Assembly (NCBI GenBank): GCA_004431415.1
Contig: QPMI01000091.1
Coordinates: 22,872 to 86,871, forward strand
Direction: 5' to 3'
Length of the DNA stretch: 64,000 bases
Source: Cyanophora paradoxa
Lineage: Eukaryota > Glaucocystophyceae > Cyanophorales > Cyanophoraceae
Part shown: positions 25,252 to 37,360 of the stretch, one piece after another
How the letters are laid out: each line of letters starts with the position of its first letter
Numbering within the stretch: position 1 is the first letter of the stretch
Notes under the pieces: generated by a model
Databases searched by the model: none
The model's input: the letters and a program-made list of their open reading frames with translations, nothing else
What the model was told of the DNA's origin: nothing
Made by a program: the position numbers and the translations under genes

Positions 25252-26727
25252 GCCCGTTGCCGGCCCCTCGGCCGCCCCGCAGCAGCTGCGGAGGAGGAAG
25301 AGGGGGCGGGGAGAGCCCGACGGTGGCCATCGACCTGGACGCGGAGGAGGCGACGCCCCCGGCACCAGGCTCCCGCGGCGCCCGCGCCCCGGCGGCAGCG
25401 CCGGCTCGCGCGGCTCGCGGGGCAGCTCGGGCGGCAAGCGCAAGCGGGGTGCCGGCTCCCCCGCGGAGCCCGAGGCGGGGAAGCAGGGGACCCCGCCGGA
25501 GGAGGCGGCGAGCGGGCGCCGCACGCGGAGCCGGGCCTCGCAGGAGGCGGCCGCCGGCTCGCCGCGCACGGCCGGCACCTGCCGCGTCCTCTTCTCTGGG
25601 TTCACCGACGACGAGAGGCCCGCCATGGAAGGTGCCAGCCCCGCGCGCCCCGCCTCGCCCCCGCGCCTTCGTCCTTGGCCGCTGAGGCGGCCCCAGCGCG
25701 CGTGCGGGAGGCGGGCGGTGTCGTGCTGCCGAACGGCCCCGAGAGCTACGCGAATGCTACCCACCTCGTCTGCGCGAACCTCGTCAAGGCGGGCGCCAAG
25801 GCACGCCCACGCCGCCCCGCGCCGCGCCCCGCGCCGCGCCCCCGCGTGCGAGCCACCGCGCAGGTCTACGCGGCGGTGGCGGGGGGCAAGTGGGTGCTGC
25901 GGCCCTCGTGGCTCGACCCCGCGCGCTCGCCGGGCGCGAGACGGCTGCTGCCGGACGAGGCGGCGCACGAGTGGGGGCCGGAGGACGTGCGCGCGCTCCT
26001 CGCGGGGGAGCCGGCGGCAGACAGGGAGCGCCTGCTGGCCCTGGGGCACGCGGTGCGGGCGAGCCGGGAGGCGCGCGAGGCCGGCGCCCCCGGCCTCTTC
26101 TCCTGCTGGGGCCGCTCCTTCATCCTCGAGGCGCCCGACGAGCGCGACTGGGCCCGCAGGCTCGTCGCCGTCCTCCAGTGCGGGGGCGCGCAAGTCGAGA
26201 CGAAGCCGACGCGGGCCAGCTACCTCGCCTGCGCCCGCGCCTTCTTCAAGAGCGGCGAGGCGATCGCCAGGGGCCCCTCTTGGCTGGGGCCGCTCGTCAA
26301 GGCCGGCACCATCCCCGCCCTCCTCACCTCCTACGTCGAGGCGTGCATCGCGCACCAGAAGGAGCTCCCGGCCGGCGAGCCCCGCTTCCACCCCCTCCAG
26401 TCCGCCGCGCGCGACACCGGTCCGGCCCGCCCTCGGCCGTCCCCGGCGCCGCCCTCACGCCCGCCCCCGCAGAAACGCAGCAGAGGCAGCATGGGGGCAG
26501 GAAAACGAGCGCAGGCGCGTCTCAGCAGCCGGCGGCCTCAGCGCGGCAGTCGATGCCTGCCAACAGTCTCAACGCCGCCGCCAGCAGCGCGGCCCAGAAG
26601 CGCAGGCGCGTTGCCCCGCCGCCTCCCTCAGCCTAAGGTCAATCTAACCCGCTTTGATTTGCCGCGCAGGGATGCGTCGGGAAGCGGGGCAGCCGCGAGC
26701 CAGTCCAAGAAATCGCAGCGCAAGTGA
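19069..26727 (+). CDS. TOPBP1: TOPBP1/Dpb11/Rad4-like multi-BRCT protein
   Basis: The ATG at 19069 opens MIFDGLRFAWAG. About eight BRCT-like units follow. BRCT1 (19069-19510) has YQELVQDHGGTWYGADL and VVLPAWVEESVNRGKLLPP. BRCT2 (19520-19860) has ISELVVSLGGVYSGAMDLNK, TTHIIV and VVRRAWLDACIERQ. BRCT3 is at about 20210-20500 (VRLEWLRACAQAKEHLDEEP), BRCT4 at about 21020-21410 and BRCT5 at about 21540-21770 (LSGFPDVERSALAALLEAMG, IPVVSGEWVYQ). BRCT6 is at about 22480-22810. A long low-complexity linker (22900-25560) includes ITKGIANGITKISPK repeats and a Glu/Ala-rich tract. A C-terminal BRCT pair (about 25580-26390) has CRVLFSGFTDDERPAM, GGKWVLRPSWLDP and LLTSYVEACIAHQKEL. The 0/1/2, 3, 4/5, 6, 7/8 layout is that of TOPBP1, the replication-initiation and ATR-activation scaffold. 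The linker frame can be followed across introns at about 24200-24380, but two adjacent genes cannot be excluded. Confidence 0.65.
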
Positions 26728-26754
26728 TCCGTTTCGCCGAGGACTTCTTTATAA

Positions 26755-27339
26755 TTACATGTACACACGTACAATCCGAAATATGTTGCATTTTTCGCAA
26801 GCGATGCGAATACCGGCGGAAGAAGCGATGTTCAGGCCTGCGCTACCGGTCAGGGCGCGCGGTACGGGCGGGGAAGGGCGGGTCGCGCGCACGGAGTCGA
26901 GGCGGGCGAAGATTCTGTCGCTGTCGGAGACGTACTCGCCTTGGAACTCCAAGACGGGGATTTTGTTCTCGGGGTTGATCCGCGCGAGCAACTCCGGCTT
27001 CGCGTGTGGGTCTACGTGGACGAACTCGTACTGCATCCCGCGCCGGTCCAGCGCCTGCTTCACCTTCATGCTGCGGGGACAAATTGTGTGAGGATTGTGC
27101 GGCGGGACGTCGACAGAAGAGAGCGAAACGCGCAGAGGGCACGCACGTGTACGGGCAATTCCTGCGCATCGGGGCGCGATCGCGAGCCGCGAAAGTCACG
27201 GACTCGTGCGACTGGGCGCGAGGCGGGAGAGCTCGAGCACGGGAGAATTCGCGCACGGGGACCCAAACAGGCGGGTGGGCGTCGGCCTCGCGCCGGGCTG
27301 CTCGCCAGGGCCGGTGCCGTAGGTGTACCGGGTTGCCAT
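26755..27339 (-). CDS. Glutaredoxin-fold protein with CPYT motif (GST/DHAR N-domain type)
   Basis: The likely start is the ATG at 27339 (MATRYTYGTGPGEQP). Two introns, with donors GTGACTTTC and GTGCGTGCC, join the exons so that the active site reads NCPYT-MKVKQALDRRGM, with the codon for Thr split by the second intron. YEFVHVDPHAKPELLARINP and ENKIPVLEFQGEYVSDSDRI follow; the cis-Pro in KIPVLEF is the usual glutathione-contact position. The frame ends at 26755. The thioredoxin-like fold and CPYT point to glutathione-dependent redox chemistry. The I-N-P-x-x-K-I-P-V-L-E pattern is typical of GST and dehydroascorbate reductase N-domains. The C-terminal helical domain of a full GST is missing, so this is a short protein of about 160 residues. 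Convergent with the TOPBP1-like gene, 27 bp apart. Confidence 0.7.
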
Positions 27340-28250
27340 CGAGGAGCGCGTCAGCTGCTGCGGTGTGCGAATAAACCTGGAAACACTGACAGCGCGAGCC
27401 CTGTCCATAGCTGTAGGGAGATCTCGCGATGCCGAGGGGACGGGCCGGGGAGGGGATGCCGGGCCTAGCTTGCAATTGTTCGGGCCCGGCCCGGCGGGAA
27501 GGGGAGTTCGAAATTTTAGTGAGGGGGCCCTGAGGGGAGCGGGGGCTTAACGTGATCGATATCGTTCGGGCCCGGGGAGGATCCGGAGAATTCGAGGCCA
27601 GACGTCGACTCTGAGATCTACATGGGGGGCATGCATATAAAACTCGAATTCGAACTTTGTGGGGGGAGGGCGGCCGGGGGGAATTCGAAGCTTAAAGGAG
27701 TCTAGCCTAGTAGATCTAGATCTGCGCATGCGGCTCTTCGACCTGTTAGCTAAATTTTTTTTTTTAAGTGTGAATCTACGTATATATATATACGATCTGA
27801 TCACGGTCATCATGCATACGTGAGGCTCGGAGCTCGAGCTCGCCGTGCACTGTGCATTTCGAACTTATCGCACATGTACAGGTTCACTGAGCCAATTGCA
27901 AAGGATCCCGGATCGGAGCGACTCGGTTGCAATTGAAGTTTCAAGTTCGTCAAATTGCCGCGCAGTGCGATTCGAATTCGAATTCATGATTCAATGATTC
28001 AGTGATTCATGATTTTGGGAGCCCTGTTCGACGGTCGCAGAAGTGGAGCCGATAGCTAGTGGAGAGGGCCTCGGACGGGGGTGATCAAGGTCTACCTAGG
28101 GCGACTCTGCAGCTTCACTCGCGACGGCCAAGTGGCTGACACGCCTCAAACACTGCAAGCGGCCCGGAGGGGGCACAGCCGGTTGGGGGGCGGCGGGATG
28201 GGCGAGGCCCTGAGGGTGGCGTTTGCCGCAGGGCTAGCGCTGGGGTGCGT
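27340..28250. other. Intergenic region with no recognised gene
   Basis: GC content drops here compared with the genes. Present are a (TA)n stretch near 27780-27795, repeated AATTCGAATTC-type palindromes near 27970 and several short GATTCA repeats at 27985-28015. No coding frame with family features was found on either strand. It lies 5' of the glutaredoxin-like gene and 3' of SEH1. Confidence 0.5.
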
Positions 28251-29832
28251 CTAGGACGTGGGGCTGGGGAGGCGGCCGCGGACAAGGGCGCCGGGCCTCC
28301 GCGGATCGACCTCTGCGGGCGGCGGCTCGGCGTCGGCGGCGGCGGGCGCGGGGCGGGGCCGGCGGGGCGCCTCCCCGGGAGGGGGCGCACGGGTGGAGGG
28401 GCCCTCGAGGACGGAGAGGCAGAGCCACTCGCCGCCGCCGCCGAGCTTGCCGTCGCGCCACGTGCGCACGCGCCCGTCGTCCCCCGCCGAGGCGAGCACC
28501 GTCCCCAGCGCGTTCCACTCCACCTTCCACACCTGCCGGGGACGCGCGAGAGGCCGGCGAGTCAGCGGGCCGGCGAGCTGGTGGGAGGGCGGTCGCACCT
28601 CGGCGTTGTGGTCGCGGAGGACGGTTACGCATTCGGCGGCGGCGGCGGCGCCGTCGGGGCTCAGCTGCAGCCGCCACACGCGCACCGTCCCGTCCGACGA
28701 GGCCGTCGCCAGCTTGTGGTGGTTCCTGCGCCGGCGCGGAGGCCGCTCTCGGCGCGGAGAGCCTCGGGACTGGACGGGGCGAGGCGGGGCGGACCGGCCG
28801 GTGTCGGGCGCCCAGGCGACGTCGTTGACGCGCGCCGTGTGGCCCGAGAGGACGGCGATGACCTCCCAGCGCCGGCTCGCCTGCCGGAACTGCCACACCT
28901 GCGCCAGGCCCTGCAACCCCCCTCGGCTCAGGCGGGGCCCGGGGCGGGGCGGGGCGGGGCGCGCGCCTTGGGCTGGCCGGAGCCCGGGGCGGGATCGTCG
29001 GAGCCGACGAGGAGCGTGGGCGGGTCGTAGCGCGAGGGGTTCCACGCGAGGCACGCCCCGCGCTGCGACTCGAACTCCTCCTGCGCCCGCCGCTCTCGGC
29101 CCCCGCGCGGGGCCGGCAGGGAGAGCGCGCGGGGCGGGGAAGGAGAGCGCGCGGGCCGCGCCGCGGGGCGCACGAGGAGCGGCCAGTGCGTCAGGTTCAG
29201 CACGTCGATTGCCTCGTAGATGCGCACGAAGCCGTCCGCCGAGCACGTCGCCTGCGCCCGCGTTCGCGTCGGCGTCATCGGCTGCGCCCAGCGCGCGCCG
29301 GAGCGCCCGGGCGGGGCGGGGCGGGGCGGGGCGGGGCGGACGAGGCGGAGGCCCATGTGGCGCGGGGAGAACTTGATGTCAGTGACGGCGTCGCGGCTGT
29401 CCACAAGCGACGCCCGGTTGACCCACTGCGTCGGCCGCCCGGGGCCCGCGCCCGCCGCCGCCACGTCTGCCACCGCCGCCATGAGTAGCTCGGGAGCCCG
29501 GGCGGGGAGGCGGCGAACCCTGCTCCTCCCAAATGATCACGTTCCGGTCCACGGAGCACGAGGCGAGGATCTGGCCGAACTCCGGGTGCGCCCATTGCAC
29601 GCGGTAGACAGAGCCCGAGTGAGCCTGTCGCGACGGCCCGCGGCGATCGGCTGGCGGAACGCGCGGAGGCTGCACGCGAGCGCACCTTCCACTCCGCGCT
29701 GCAGCGCCACTGGCGGTCGCTGGGGTCCTGGTCCCAGACTTTGATGCGCTGGTCTGACGCGCAGGTCGCAAACCGCCTGCCGTAGAAATCGAAGACGCAA
29801 TCGTGCACTATCTCGTCGTGCTCGCTGCTAAA
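28251..29832 (-). CDS. SEH1: Nucleoporin SEH1 (WD40 beta-propeller)
   Basis: The first recognised exon begins at 29832 with [20 protein letters not shown], then [40 protein letters not shown] and [14 protein letters not shown] follow; human SEH1 reads [20 protein letters not shown] here. Then come [106 protein letters not shown] and [21 protein letters not shown] disordered Pro/Ala tail ends at 28251. SEH1 works in the Y complex of the nuclear pore and in the GATOR2/SEA complex. The true start codon lies in an unidentified small upstream exon, somewhere before 29832. The intron at about 28918-28967 has a GC donor (AAG|GCGCGC). Confidence 0.9.
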
Positions 29833-30267
29833 CTGCTCGCAGGCGCGCTGCGCAGGGAGTCACCGGGCCGCGACTGGCCGAAACGAGCAAGAACGTGTTC
29901 GAACAACGTGTTCGAACGCACCAGCATCTTCGCCGCGTGCCGCCTCTTGCGCCCCGGGAGCTCGCCAGCGACAGCACAAAGCTAAGCTCGAATTCCGACG
30001 TGGTGCCGAAGGGATTCGAACCGCTGCCCGTGTACCTTGCGTATACGAAGTTTGCCGCATGCACATGCGCAGTCACACTAGCACTGGTGTTACTCAGTAT
30101 ACGTGGCAGCCTGTGTCTCGAGCTCTGATCTCTTCCCGCTTACACAGATCGGGCCCACGGCAGGCAAATCGAATTTCTTCATGTTCCAGAAAAATAAAGG
30201 CCAAGGGAACAAAAGGCCGAAAACGGGCGCGTGGGGCCCGCTGGGGGCACACAGGCCGGTTTAGAGC

Positions 30268-31160
<893 letters not shown>

Positions 31161-31198
31161 GTTGTACCCGGCCGGGCGAATTCTTGAAATTCGATGTG

Positions 31199-34100
31199 AT
31201 GAAGAACGGAGCGCCGGAGGGCGCGTGCGGTGCGCAAGCGTGGACCCTCACCTGGCGCGGTATGGACGAGCTCGAGGCAGCCCGGAATGACGCGCGATTG
31301 AGAGTACGCACGTCCACGTCCCCATTGAAGAGATGCTGGTCTCCCGGCCGCGCGCCGGGCGAGCCTGCAGAAGACGAGCAAACTGGAGGGAATTTGAGCC
31401 GCGGGCTTGCAGCAGAGAGCGCTTGCGGTAATTGCGGCGAAGACAGCTGTAGTTGCAGGCACTTCGAATTTCGACTGAAGGCCCTTGTGCATACGATCGT
31501 GAAGGATTATATGCTGGATGCTATCCCTCGCAGTGCGTGAGTGCTATCTACGGGCTGCAACATCGCTGACAGCGCGCGGCGCAGCATTTCTGCTGGGGGC
31601 GGCCCGCGAGGCCTCTGCGGAAGTGGGCGGAGAGCTGCCGGACAGCGTTCGTGTGAAGTGCGTGCGGGTCGGAGGCAGGCGGTGGGCGCTGGTCGACGGC
31701 CCCGTGGTGCGCGCGTCGGTGCTCCGACTTCCGGCGCCACCGGTACCGGCTGCAGCTGCGGGCCCAGCTGTCGTCCGCTGGCCTCGCGTAGTGCTCGTCG
31801 CCGCGGACTCGGACGGCGCCGCCCCGGTCCGCCCCTGCGCCCGACGCGGCGCCTCCTCCTAGATCCGCCTGAGAGGCGGCGCAGCTGCAGGGCGCGGCGG
31901 GAGCGGGCGCGCTGGCTCGGCTCCGGCCCGGCCTCCTCCTCTTCGAGGCCGGGGCGCCGTCGGAACTCGCACAGGCCGCCGCCGCCGCCTGTCCCGCCGC
32001 CCTCGTCGCCGCCGACGTCCGGCCGGGCGCCCTCCGCCGCCTCGCATCCGCCACCGGCGCCCGCCCCGTCCCCTCCAGCGGTGCGCCTGAGTAGCGGGGC
32101 CCCTGGGGCGGCCGCGCCGTAGCGCTAACGCCGGAGGATCAGAGGGCGCGACTGAGGGCTGCGTGGGCCGCTGCGCCGCCGCGGGGGTACTCCTGGAGGA
32201 GGAGGCCGCCCCGTCGTCCCGCGTGCGGCGGCGCCCCCTCCGGCTCCGGCCCCGCGCGCGCGCGGCTTAGCTGGGCATGCAGGCGGTGCTCTACGTGAGC
32301 GGGGCCCCGGGCGCCACCTGTCGCTCCATTCTGGTGGGGTCGGCCGCCGGGGACGCCCCGCGCCTCGCTGCCGCGCTCCGAGTGCGCCCGCTGCTACTGC
32401 TGCTGCCGCCGCCGCCGGCGCCTCTCACCGCCGACAGGCCGCCCTGCGGGAGGCCCGCGGCGCCCGTGCCGAGGCCGCCCTCCTCGCCGCTCTCGGGGCG
32501 CGCCCCGCGCCCGCGCCGTCGCGCCGCCCTCGGTCCTCGGCCCCTGACCCCGGCCGCCCGCAGGCGCGCCCCCGCCCCGCGAGCCGTCCCCCGAATGACG
32601 ACGAGGAGGAGGACGAAGGAGGGACGGCGGAGAAACCAGCCCAGCGCGAGCCCGAGCTGGGAGCCGGCGAGGCTCCCCCCGGCGGCCCCTGCTTCCGCGT
32701 CCTCTGCGCGAGCTACGCCCCGCCGACGTCCCGCGGGCGCGACGACTACTGCTGCGCTCCCCCCGAGATTCGGGACCTGCCGTGCGCGCGGGCCGCCTCT
32801 TGCCCCGCCGCCGCCGCCGCCGCCGCCGCCGCCCACCGGTACCGCCGGGCGGGCAGCCTCGACGAGGGGGAGGGCCCCGAGGGGACCCTCGCCTCGCTCC
32901 TTGCCGCCTGCTTCGACCCCGCCCGCCGCTGCCCCGCCCCCGGCTGTACCCTTCCGGTGCGTGCGGCTCCGCCCTGGTGCCTCTGCGCGAGGAGCTGGCC
33001 GCCGCTGACGGCGGAGGGGGCGGCAGGCGGGCGCTCACGTGCGCGTCTTCCTGCGCGGCGCCGGCGCCCTCGAGCTCCGCCTCCTCGGCGAGCCCGGCCC
33101 GCCGTCCGAGCCGGCCGCCGCCGCTGCCTGCGGCGTCGATGCCTGGGCCGAGCGCCGCGGGTGCTGCGGCCCGGCCCCCGCCGGCGCGCCCCGCGGGGCC
33201 TCTTTCACCTGCCGCCCTGTCCCTCCCGCTCGCCCGCCTGCTCCGCCTCGCGTTCGTGTCGGGGCCGCCGGCCCGGGCGCCTGCCCGGGCTCCCTCTTCC
33301 GCTCCCACGCGGTCTGCTTTGCCCCGCGGGGCCGCCCGGCCCCGTCGCCCGCCTCGAGTGGGCCCCCGCCGCCCGTTCGCCCTCGAGCTCGCCCCGGGCC
33401 CCCGCGCCGCCTGCTCGGAGGGCCCCGAGGCGGCCACGCCCTGCGCCCTCGACCACGAGCTCGCGAGCGCCCACGTGCGCCCGCCACGCCCGCCCGCCCG
33501 AACTGCTGCAGTCGGCTGCCTCTGATGGGCGCCGGCAGGCGGCGGCCGAGGAGCTCGCCGAGGGCGTGCGCGGGGTGCTGCGGGAGGCCTCCTCCGCCGC
33601 CGCCGCCGCGCGCCTCGCAGCCGAGCTCGAGGCCCGCCCGCCCTCCCCGCCTCCGCGCCGTGCGCGCCGGCTCGCTCAAGGGGCGCGAGACGCGCGCGCG
33701 CGGGCAGGGCGAGCACCGGGCCTTCCAGGCCTCCCTCCGGAGGACGGCGGCGCTGCTCGCCCTGCGCCCTGACAGGGAGGAGGCTGGCGCCGGGGCGGGG
33801 CTCGAGGCGCTGGACGAGCTGCGGGTGTCCCTCGCCGAGCGCGTCGCTCGCTGGAACACCGCCCTTCGCTCCGTGCGCCCGGAAGCCCCGCCCTTCCCGC
33901 CCGCCCCGCCCTCGTCTCCGCCCCCCTCAACGCCGGCAGCTCTCGGAGGGGGCGGAAAGACCCCTAGACGGGTCGCCGGCCGCGGAGCAGGAGGCCCCGC
34001 AGCCGCCCGTGGCGGCGGCTTCGCGTCTGGACGCCGTGCTCTCCGACCTGGGCATGGGGCGGGGGCCGGGGCGGGGCGGGGGCGGCCTGCGGGGCGCCCG

Positions 34101-35744
34101 GGCGCTGGCGGAGCGCCTCGCGGGGGTGCGCGTGGGGGTGCCCCTGGAGGAGGCCCCGACCCGGCCCCCGCCGTCGCCCACGCCCTCGCCTCCGCCGCCT
34201 TCCGCGAGCGGCTGCGGCGCCTGCGGCCGGCGGGGCGGCGCCCCTCGAGGAGCTCGCGGGGCCCTGCGGCGCCCCCGCCTCCCACCTCCTCCACGCCTTC
34301 CGCGACCCCGCGGCGCCGAGTTCTCCGTGCCGCCCTCCCAGAGGCCACCGCCCCCGCCGGCGCCGCCGCTGAGGGCCGGCGGTCTCGCAGGTGGTGGCGA
34401 TGTGCGCGCGGCAGTTCGCGGCGGCGCGGGCGCTCCTGCACCCCGGGGGCGAGGCGGCATTCCTGCGCTCCCTCGCGGGGAGCGGCCCCTGGCGCGCCCC
34501 CGCCGGCAAGAGCGGCGCCGCCTTCCGCGCCACCGCCGACGGCCGCCTCCTCCTCAAGGCCCTCCCCGCCGTGCGCGAGCCCGCCCGCCCGCCCGCGAGC
34601 CCGCCGGCCCGCCGCCGGCCCCCAACGTTAACGCCCCCGCGCTCAGGCCGAGTCCGACGACGAGGCCCTGGTGCGCTTCGCGGAGGCCTACTTCGCCCGC
34701 CTCCGCTCCGCCGCCGCCGCCGGGTCCGCCCGCGCCCCGCGCACCGCTGGGCCGCCGCGAGCGGGGCGTGGCGGGCGGCAGGAGGCGACGGCGCTGGTGC
34801 CGCTGCTGGGCCTCTTCGAGGTGGCATGGCGCGAGCCGGGCGGGGCCGGGGCCGGGCGGGCGGGCGGGGCGCTACGCGGTGGCGCCGAGCCTGCTGCACG
34901 GGGCCGCCTTCGCGCGCGTGTACGACCTGAAGGGCGTCCCCGGCTGCAGCGCCCGCGCGGGGCGGGACCCCGCGGGGGCCCTCCTCGACGAGGACCTCCG
35001 CCGCGGTGCCTGCCTCTCCCCTCCGGTCCCCTAGGCCTCCGCCCCCGCCCCCTCACCCGCCTCCCGCAGAGGCGCGCGCCGGCTCGGCCTGGGCCCGCTT
35101 CGGGTCGCCGAGGGGACCTGGGGCGCCTGGGGCGGCCCTGCGCGCCGACGCCGCCTTCCTCGCCTCCGCCGGCCTCGTCGACTACAGGCGCGCCCCGAGC
35201 CCCCGCCCCCTCTCCTTCTCGGGCGCCTCACGGGACCCCCAGCCTGGTGGTGTGCGTGGACGAGCGCCGCCGCCGCTACGTCGTCGGCCTCGTCGGTGCC
35301 CCCGCCGCCCCCGCCCCCGCCCCCGCCCTGCCCCGGCCTCCCCGGCTGTGAGCTCGAGCGTCCGGCGGCAGACTACCTCCGCCGCTGGGGCCTCGCCGAG
35401 CGCATCGAGAGCCTCATCAAGACGCCCTTCGCCCCCGTCCGCCCCGCTCCCCCTCGAGATCTAGACTCATTGTTCCGCTCCTCCCCCGCTGACCCGCGGC
35501 GCAGGCGCGGCCGCCGTCGCCGCTGCCGGCGGGCCCCGCGGGGCCGACGGTGGAGGGCGGCCCGACCGTCATCAGCCCGCCCCTCTACGCCGCACGCCTC
35601 CTGCAGGGCGCGCCCCACTCCGTCGCGCCGGGCTTGGGCCCGCTCTGCCCCGCCCGCTCACCTTCCCGCCTCTTCGCAGCTGTCCTGACGCGCTACTTCG
35701 TCGGCGTTCCGTGCACCGAGGGGAACGCAGACCGCGTGTTTTGA
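31199..35744 (+). CDS. FAB1: Phosphatidylinositol-3-phosphate 5-kinase, FAB1/PIKfyve
   Basis: Makes PI(3,5)P2 on endosomes and vacuoles. The N-terminal exon (from the ATG at about 31199; the start is uncertain) leads through FEFRLKALVHTIVKDYML into the TCP1/chaperonin-like domain. That domain has VRVKCVRVGGRRWALVDGPV and LLLFEAGAPSELAQAAA, then LRRLASATGARPV. No FYVE finger is seen, as in plant FAB1C/D. The conserved cysteine-rich region (about 32690-33520) includes CCAPPEIRDLP, HVRVFLRGAGALELR and LSPAALSLPLARLLRLAFVS. The kinase domain starts at about 34390 with VVAMCARQFAAARALLHPGG, then SGAAFRATADGRLLLKALP with the ATP-binding Lys. YDLKGVPG (DLKG motif), ADAAFLASAGLVDYSLVVCV and PTVISPPLYAARLL precede the stop at 35742-35744. 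The intron splitting DYS (about 35188-35246) has a GC donor. The linker region 33.5-34.4 kb is hard to parse. Confidence 0.85.
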
Positions 35745-35888
35745 GTCATCTCTCAAACCTCTTTTGATTTTCGCAATGAACCTCGGATCGGGAACAGCTC
35801 CCCTAGCCTTCCCTCGGGGCCTTCTGGCTTTGGGCCACTTCACAGTTAGTTCCGCTCATGATGAGTTTCATCAGGTGTTCGCATTTGT

Positions 35889-35894
35889 TCCACG
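35889..35894. repeat. Left target-site duplication (TCCACG)
   Basis: Six bases, TCCACG, directly abut the outer end of the left inverted repeat. An identical direct copy abuts the right repeat at 49556-49561. Six-bp duplications are characteristic of Polinton/Maverick-type integration. Confidence 0.9.
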
Positions 35895-36298
35895 AGCTCA
35901 GCACTGCGCCGTGTCTCCAAAAAAATACCCGCGAAAAAATCAAAAACAAATCAGAAAACAAACCATTCCCAGTAACCCAATCTTGAATATCAGTAAATCT
36001 CAGTAAGCCTCAGTAACCAAAATTGAATTAATCGAAGTTATATCATAATCTCGATTAATTATATCTTATCGAAGTTATATCTTTTTTATGCGCCGTGTCT
36101 CCAAAACAATTCCCAAGAAAAACAAACCATTCACAGTAACCCAATTCCAAATCTCACTAAATCTCAGTAAGCCTCAGTAACAAAAATCGAATTAATCGAA
36201 GTTATATCTTAAATCTTATTTATCGAAGTTATATCATAATCTCGATTAATTATATTTAATCGAAGTTATATCCTTTTTATCCGCCGTGTCTCCCATGA
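35895..36298. repeat. Left terminal inverted repeat
   Basis: 404 bp, matching the reverse complement of 47286-47383 plus 49250-49555. It is built of two tandem units of about 184 and 191 bp, each opening with CGCCGTGTCTCC (35907, 36091, and a third partial copy at 36282). The units contain TTATATCATAATCTCGATTAAT-type palindromic segments and CAGTAA/TACTGA repeats. Confidence 0.95.
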
Positions 36299-36299
36299 T

Positions 36300-37360
36300 T
36301 TAGCGTTTGGTTAAACCACTTCTCAAATTGTATCTTCTCCTTACAACATTACTTCGATTGGGTTTTATGCCTTCCTTTGCTACCAATCGATTCACTTTAT
36401 TCGTTTTATTAACCTGCTGAATTCGTTTTTGTGATGGGATCTTAATGATATCATCTTTATTCACCTTTTGCAATTCTTGTTTCTTAAATCTCCTCTTCAC
36501 TTCTTTTGTTTCCTCACCATCATTATCTTCAAGGACTTTGAAACGATTCCTATCAGCCTTTGCAACAGTGTAGACCTTTTGACTGAATTGCGCACCTTCT
36601 TTTTCAAATAATCCCTTTGGTTGCAAAACTCGAACTGTGTCTCCTGGTTTCACTTGATTAGTATCAGCCTCCTTTACACGATTGTTGTGAACAGTATCCC
36701 TCATGTAAATAAATAACTGTTTATCTTCATTTGTATACACTGCATTCGGTGAGTCATTTTTCAATGCCGAATGGGGACTGCTATTATACAAGTCAATTAC
36801 ATCACTAAGTAGATCGATCCATTTCGTGGTTCCTTTGCTGTCATCGTTTTCCTGAGATATTGTTTGAAAGTCCTAGTGAACCTATCAATTATCCCCAGTT
36901 TATCTCCTACTGTGATGTGGTCATCCTTTGCCACATCTGTGTAAAGCATTACACCATGTTCACTGCACCAATTTCGGTATACTGCCTGGGAAAACTCATT
37001 ATCCCCAGAGAGAGCATTAACTTTGCCTGCATCTTGCTTGAACCTATTTAAAATGTTCGGGATCTCACTGCTGTTTTTAAAAGGATAAACAAATCCTTTG
37101 CGACTAAGTATGTCTACGAAACTGAGCATTTTGAAAATGCCATTGTTGGCAGTCTGAAACCCTCTGAAATATGTTATATCGATTTGAAACGATCTAGGCT
37201 TTGCTACTATGCGAAGAAACGATTTGGGTTTCCTTGGTTTCTTGTAGATTTGCTGGAGTTCTGAATTTTTGAATTTCTTTTTCAACTCTTTCTCATCAAA
37301 ACTCACCTTTTCATTAATAAGTTTCTGCCTATACTTCTTGAATGATAATACACTATCCAT
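36300..37360 (-). pseudogene. rve-family integrase, interrupted by one frameshift
   Basis: Reads leftward and ends flush with the inner edge of the left repeat (stop at 36300-36302). The upstream part (37360-36797) has the retroviral-integrase fold. It carries the first Asp in SFQIDITYFRG, the second in NALSGDNEFSQ and the third acidic position in LGIIDRFTRTFKQ, which is Asp where most relatives have Glu. The downstream part (36791-36300) carries YNSSPHSALKNDSP and the chromo/SH3-like C-terminal domain (KPGDTVRVLQPKGLF), then a basic tail. The two parts are in different frames. The shift maps to the short A-run at about 36834-36836 (TTT on the + strand). It is either a disabling mutation or a one-base assembly error. 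Integrase would insert the element and generate the 6-bp duplication. Confidence 0.9.

Noticed and set aside
29995-30045. tRNA-like 3' half on the minus strand (GGTTCGAATCC followed by CTTCGGCACCA)
   Set aside because: The T-stem does not pair properly and no matching 5' acceptor strand (GTGCCGA-like) occurs in the next 120 bases, so no cloverleaf can be built.
32291-34441. Long leftward open frames opposite FAB1
   Set aside because: Composition is almost only Arg, Gly, Ala and Pro; the + strand carries the conserved FAB1 motifs.
35658-35843. 61-codon leftward open frame rich in Lys/Arg after FAB1
   Set aside because: Looks faintly like a basic ribosomal protein but overlaps the FAB1 C-terminus and has no family match.
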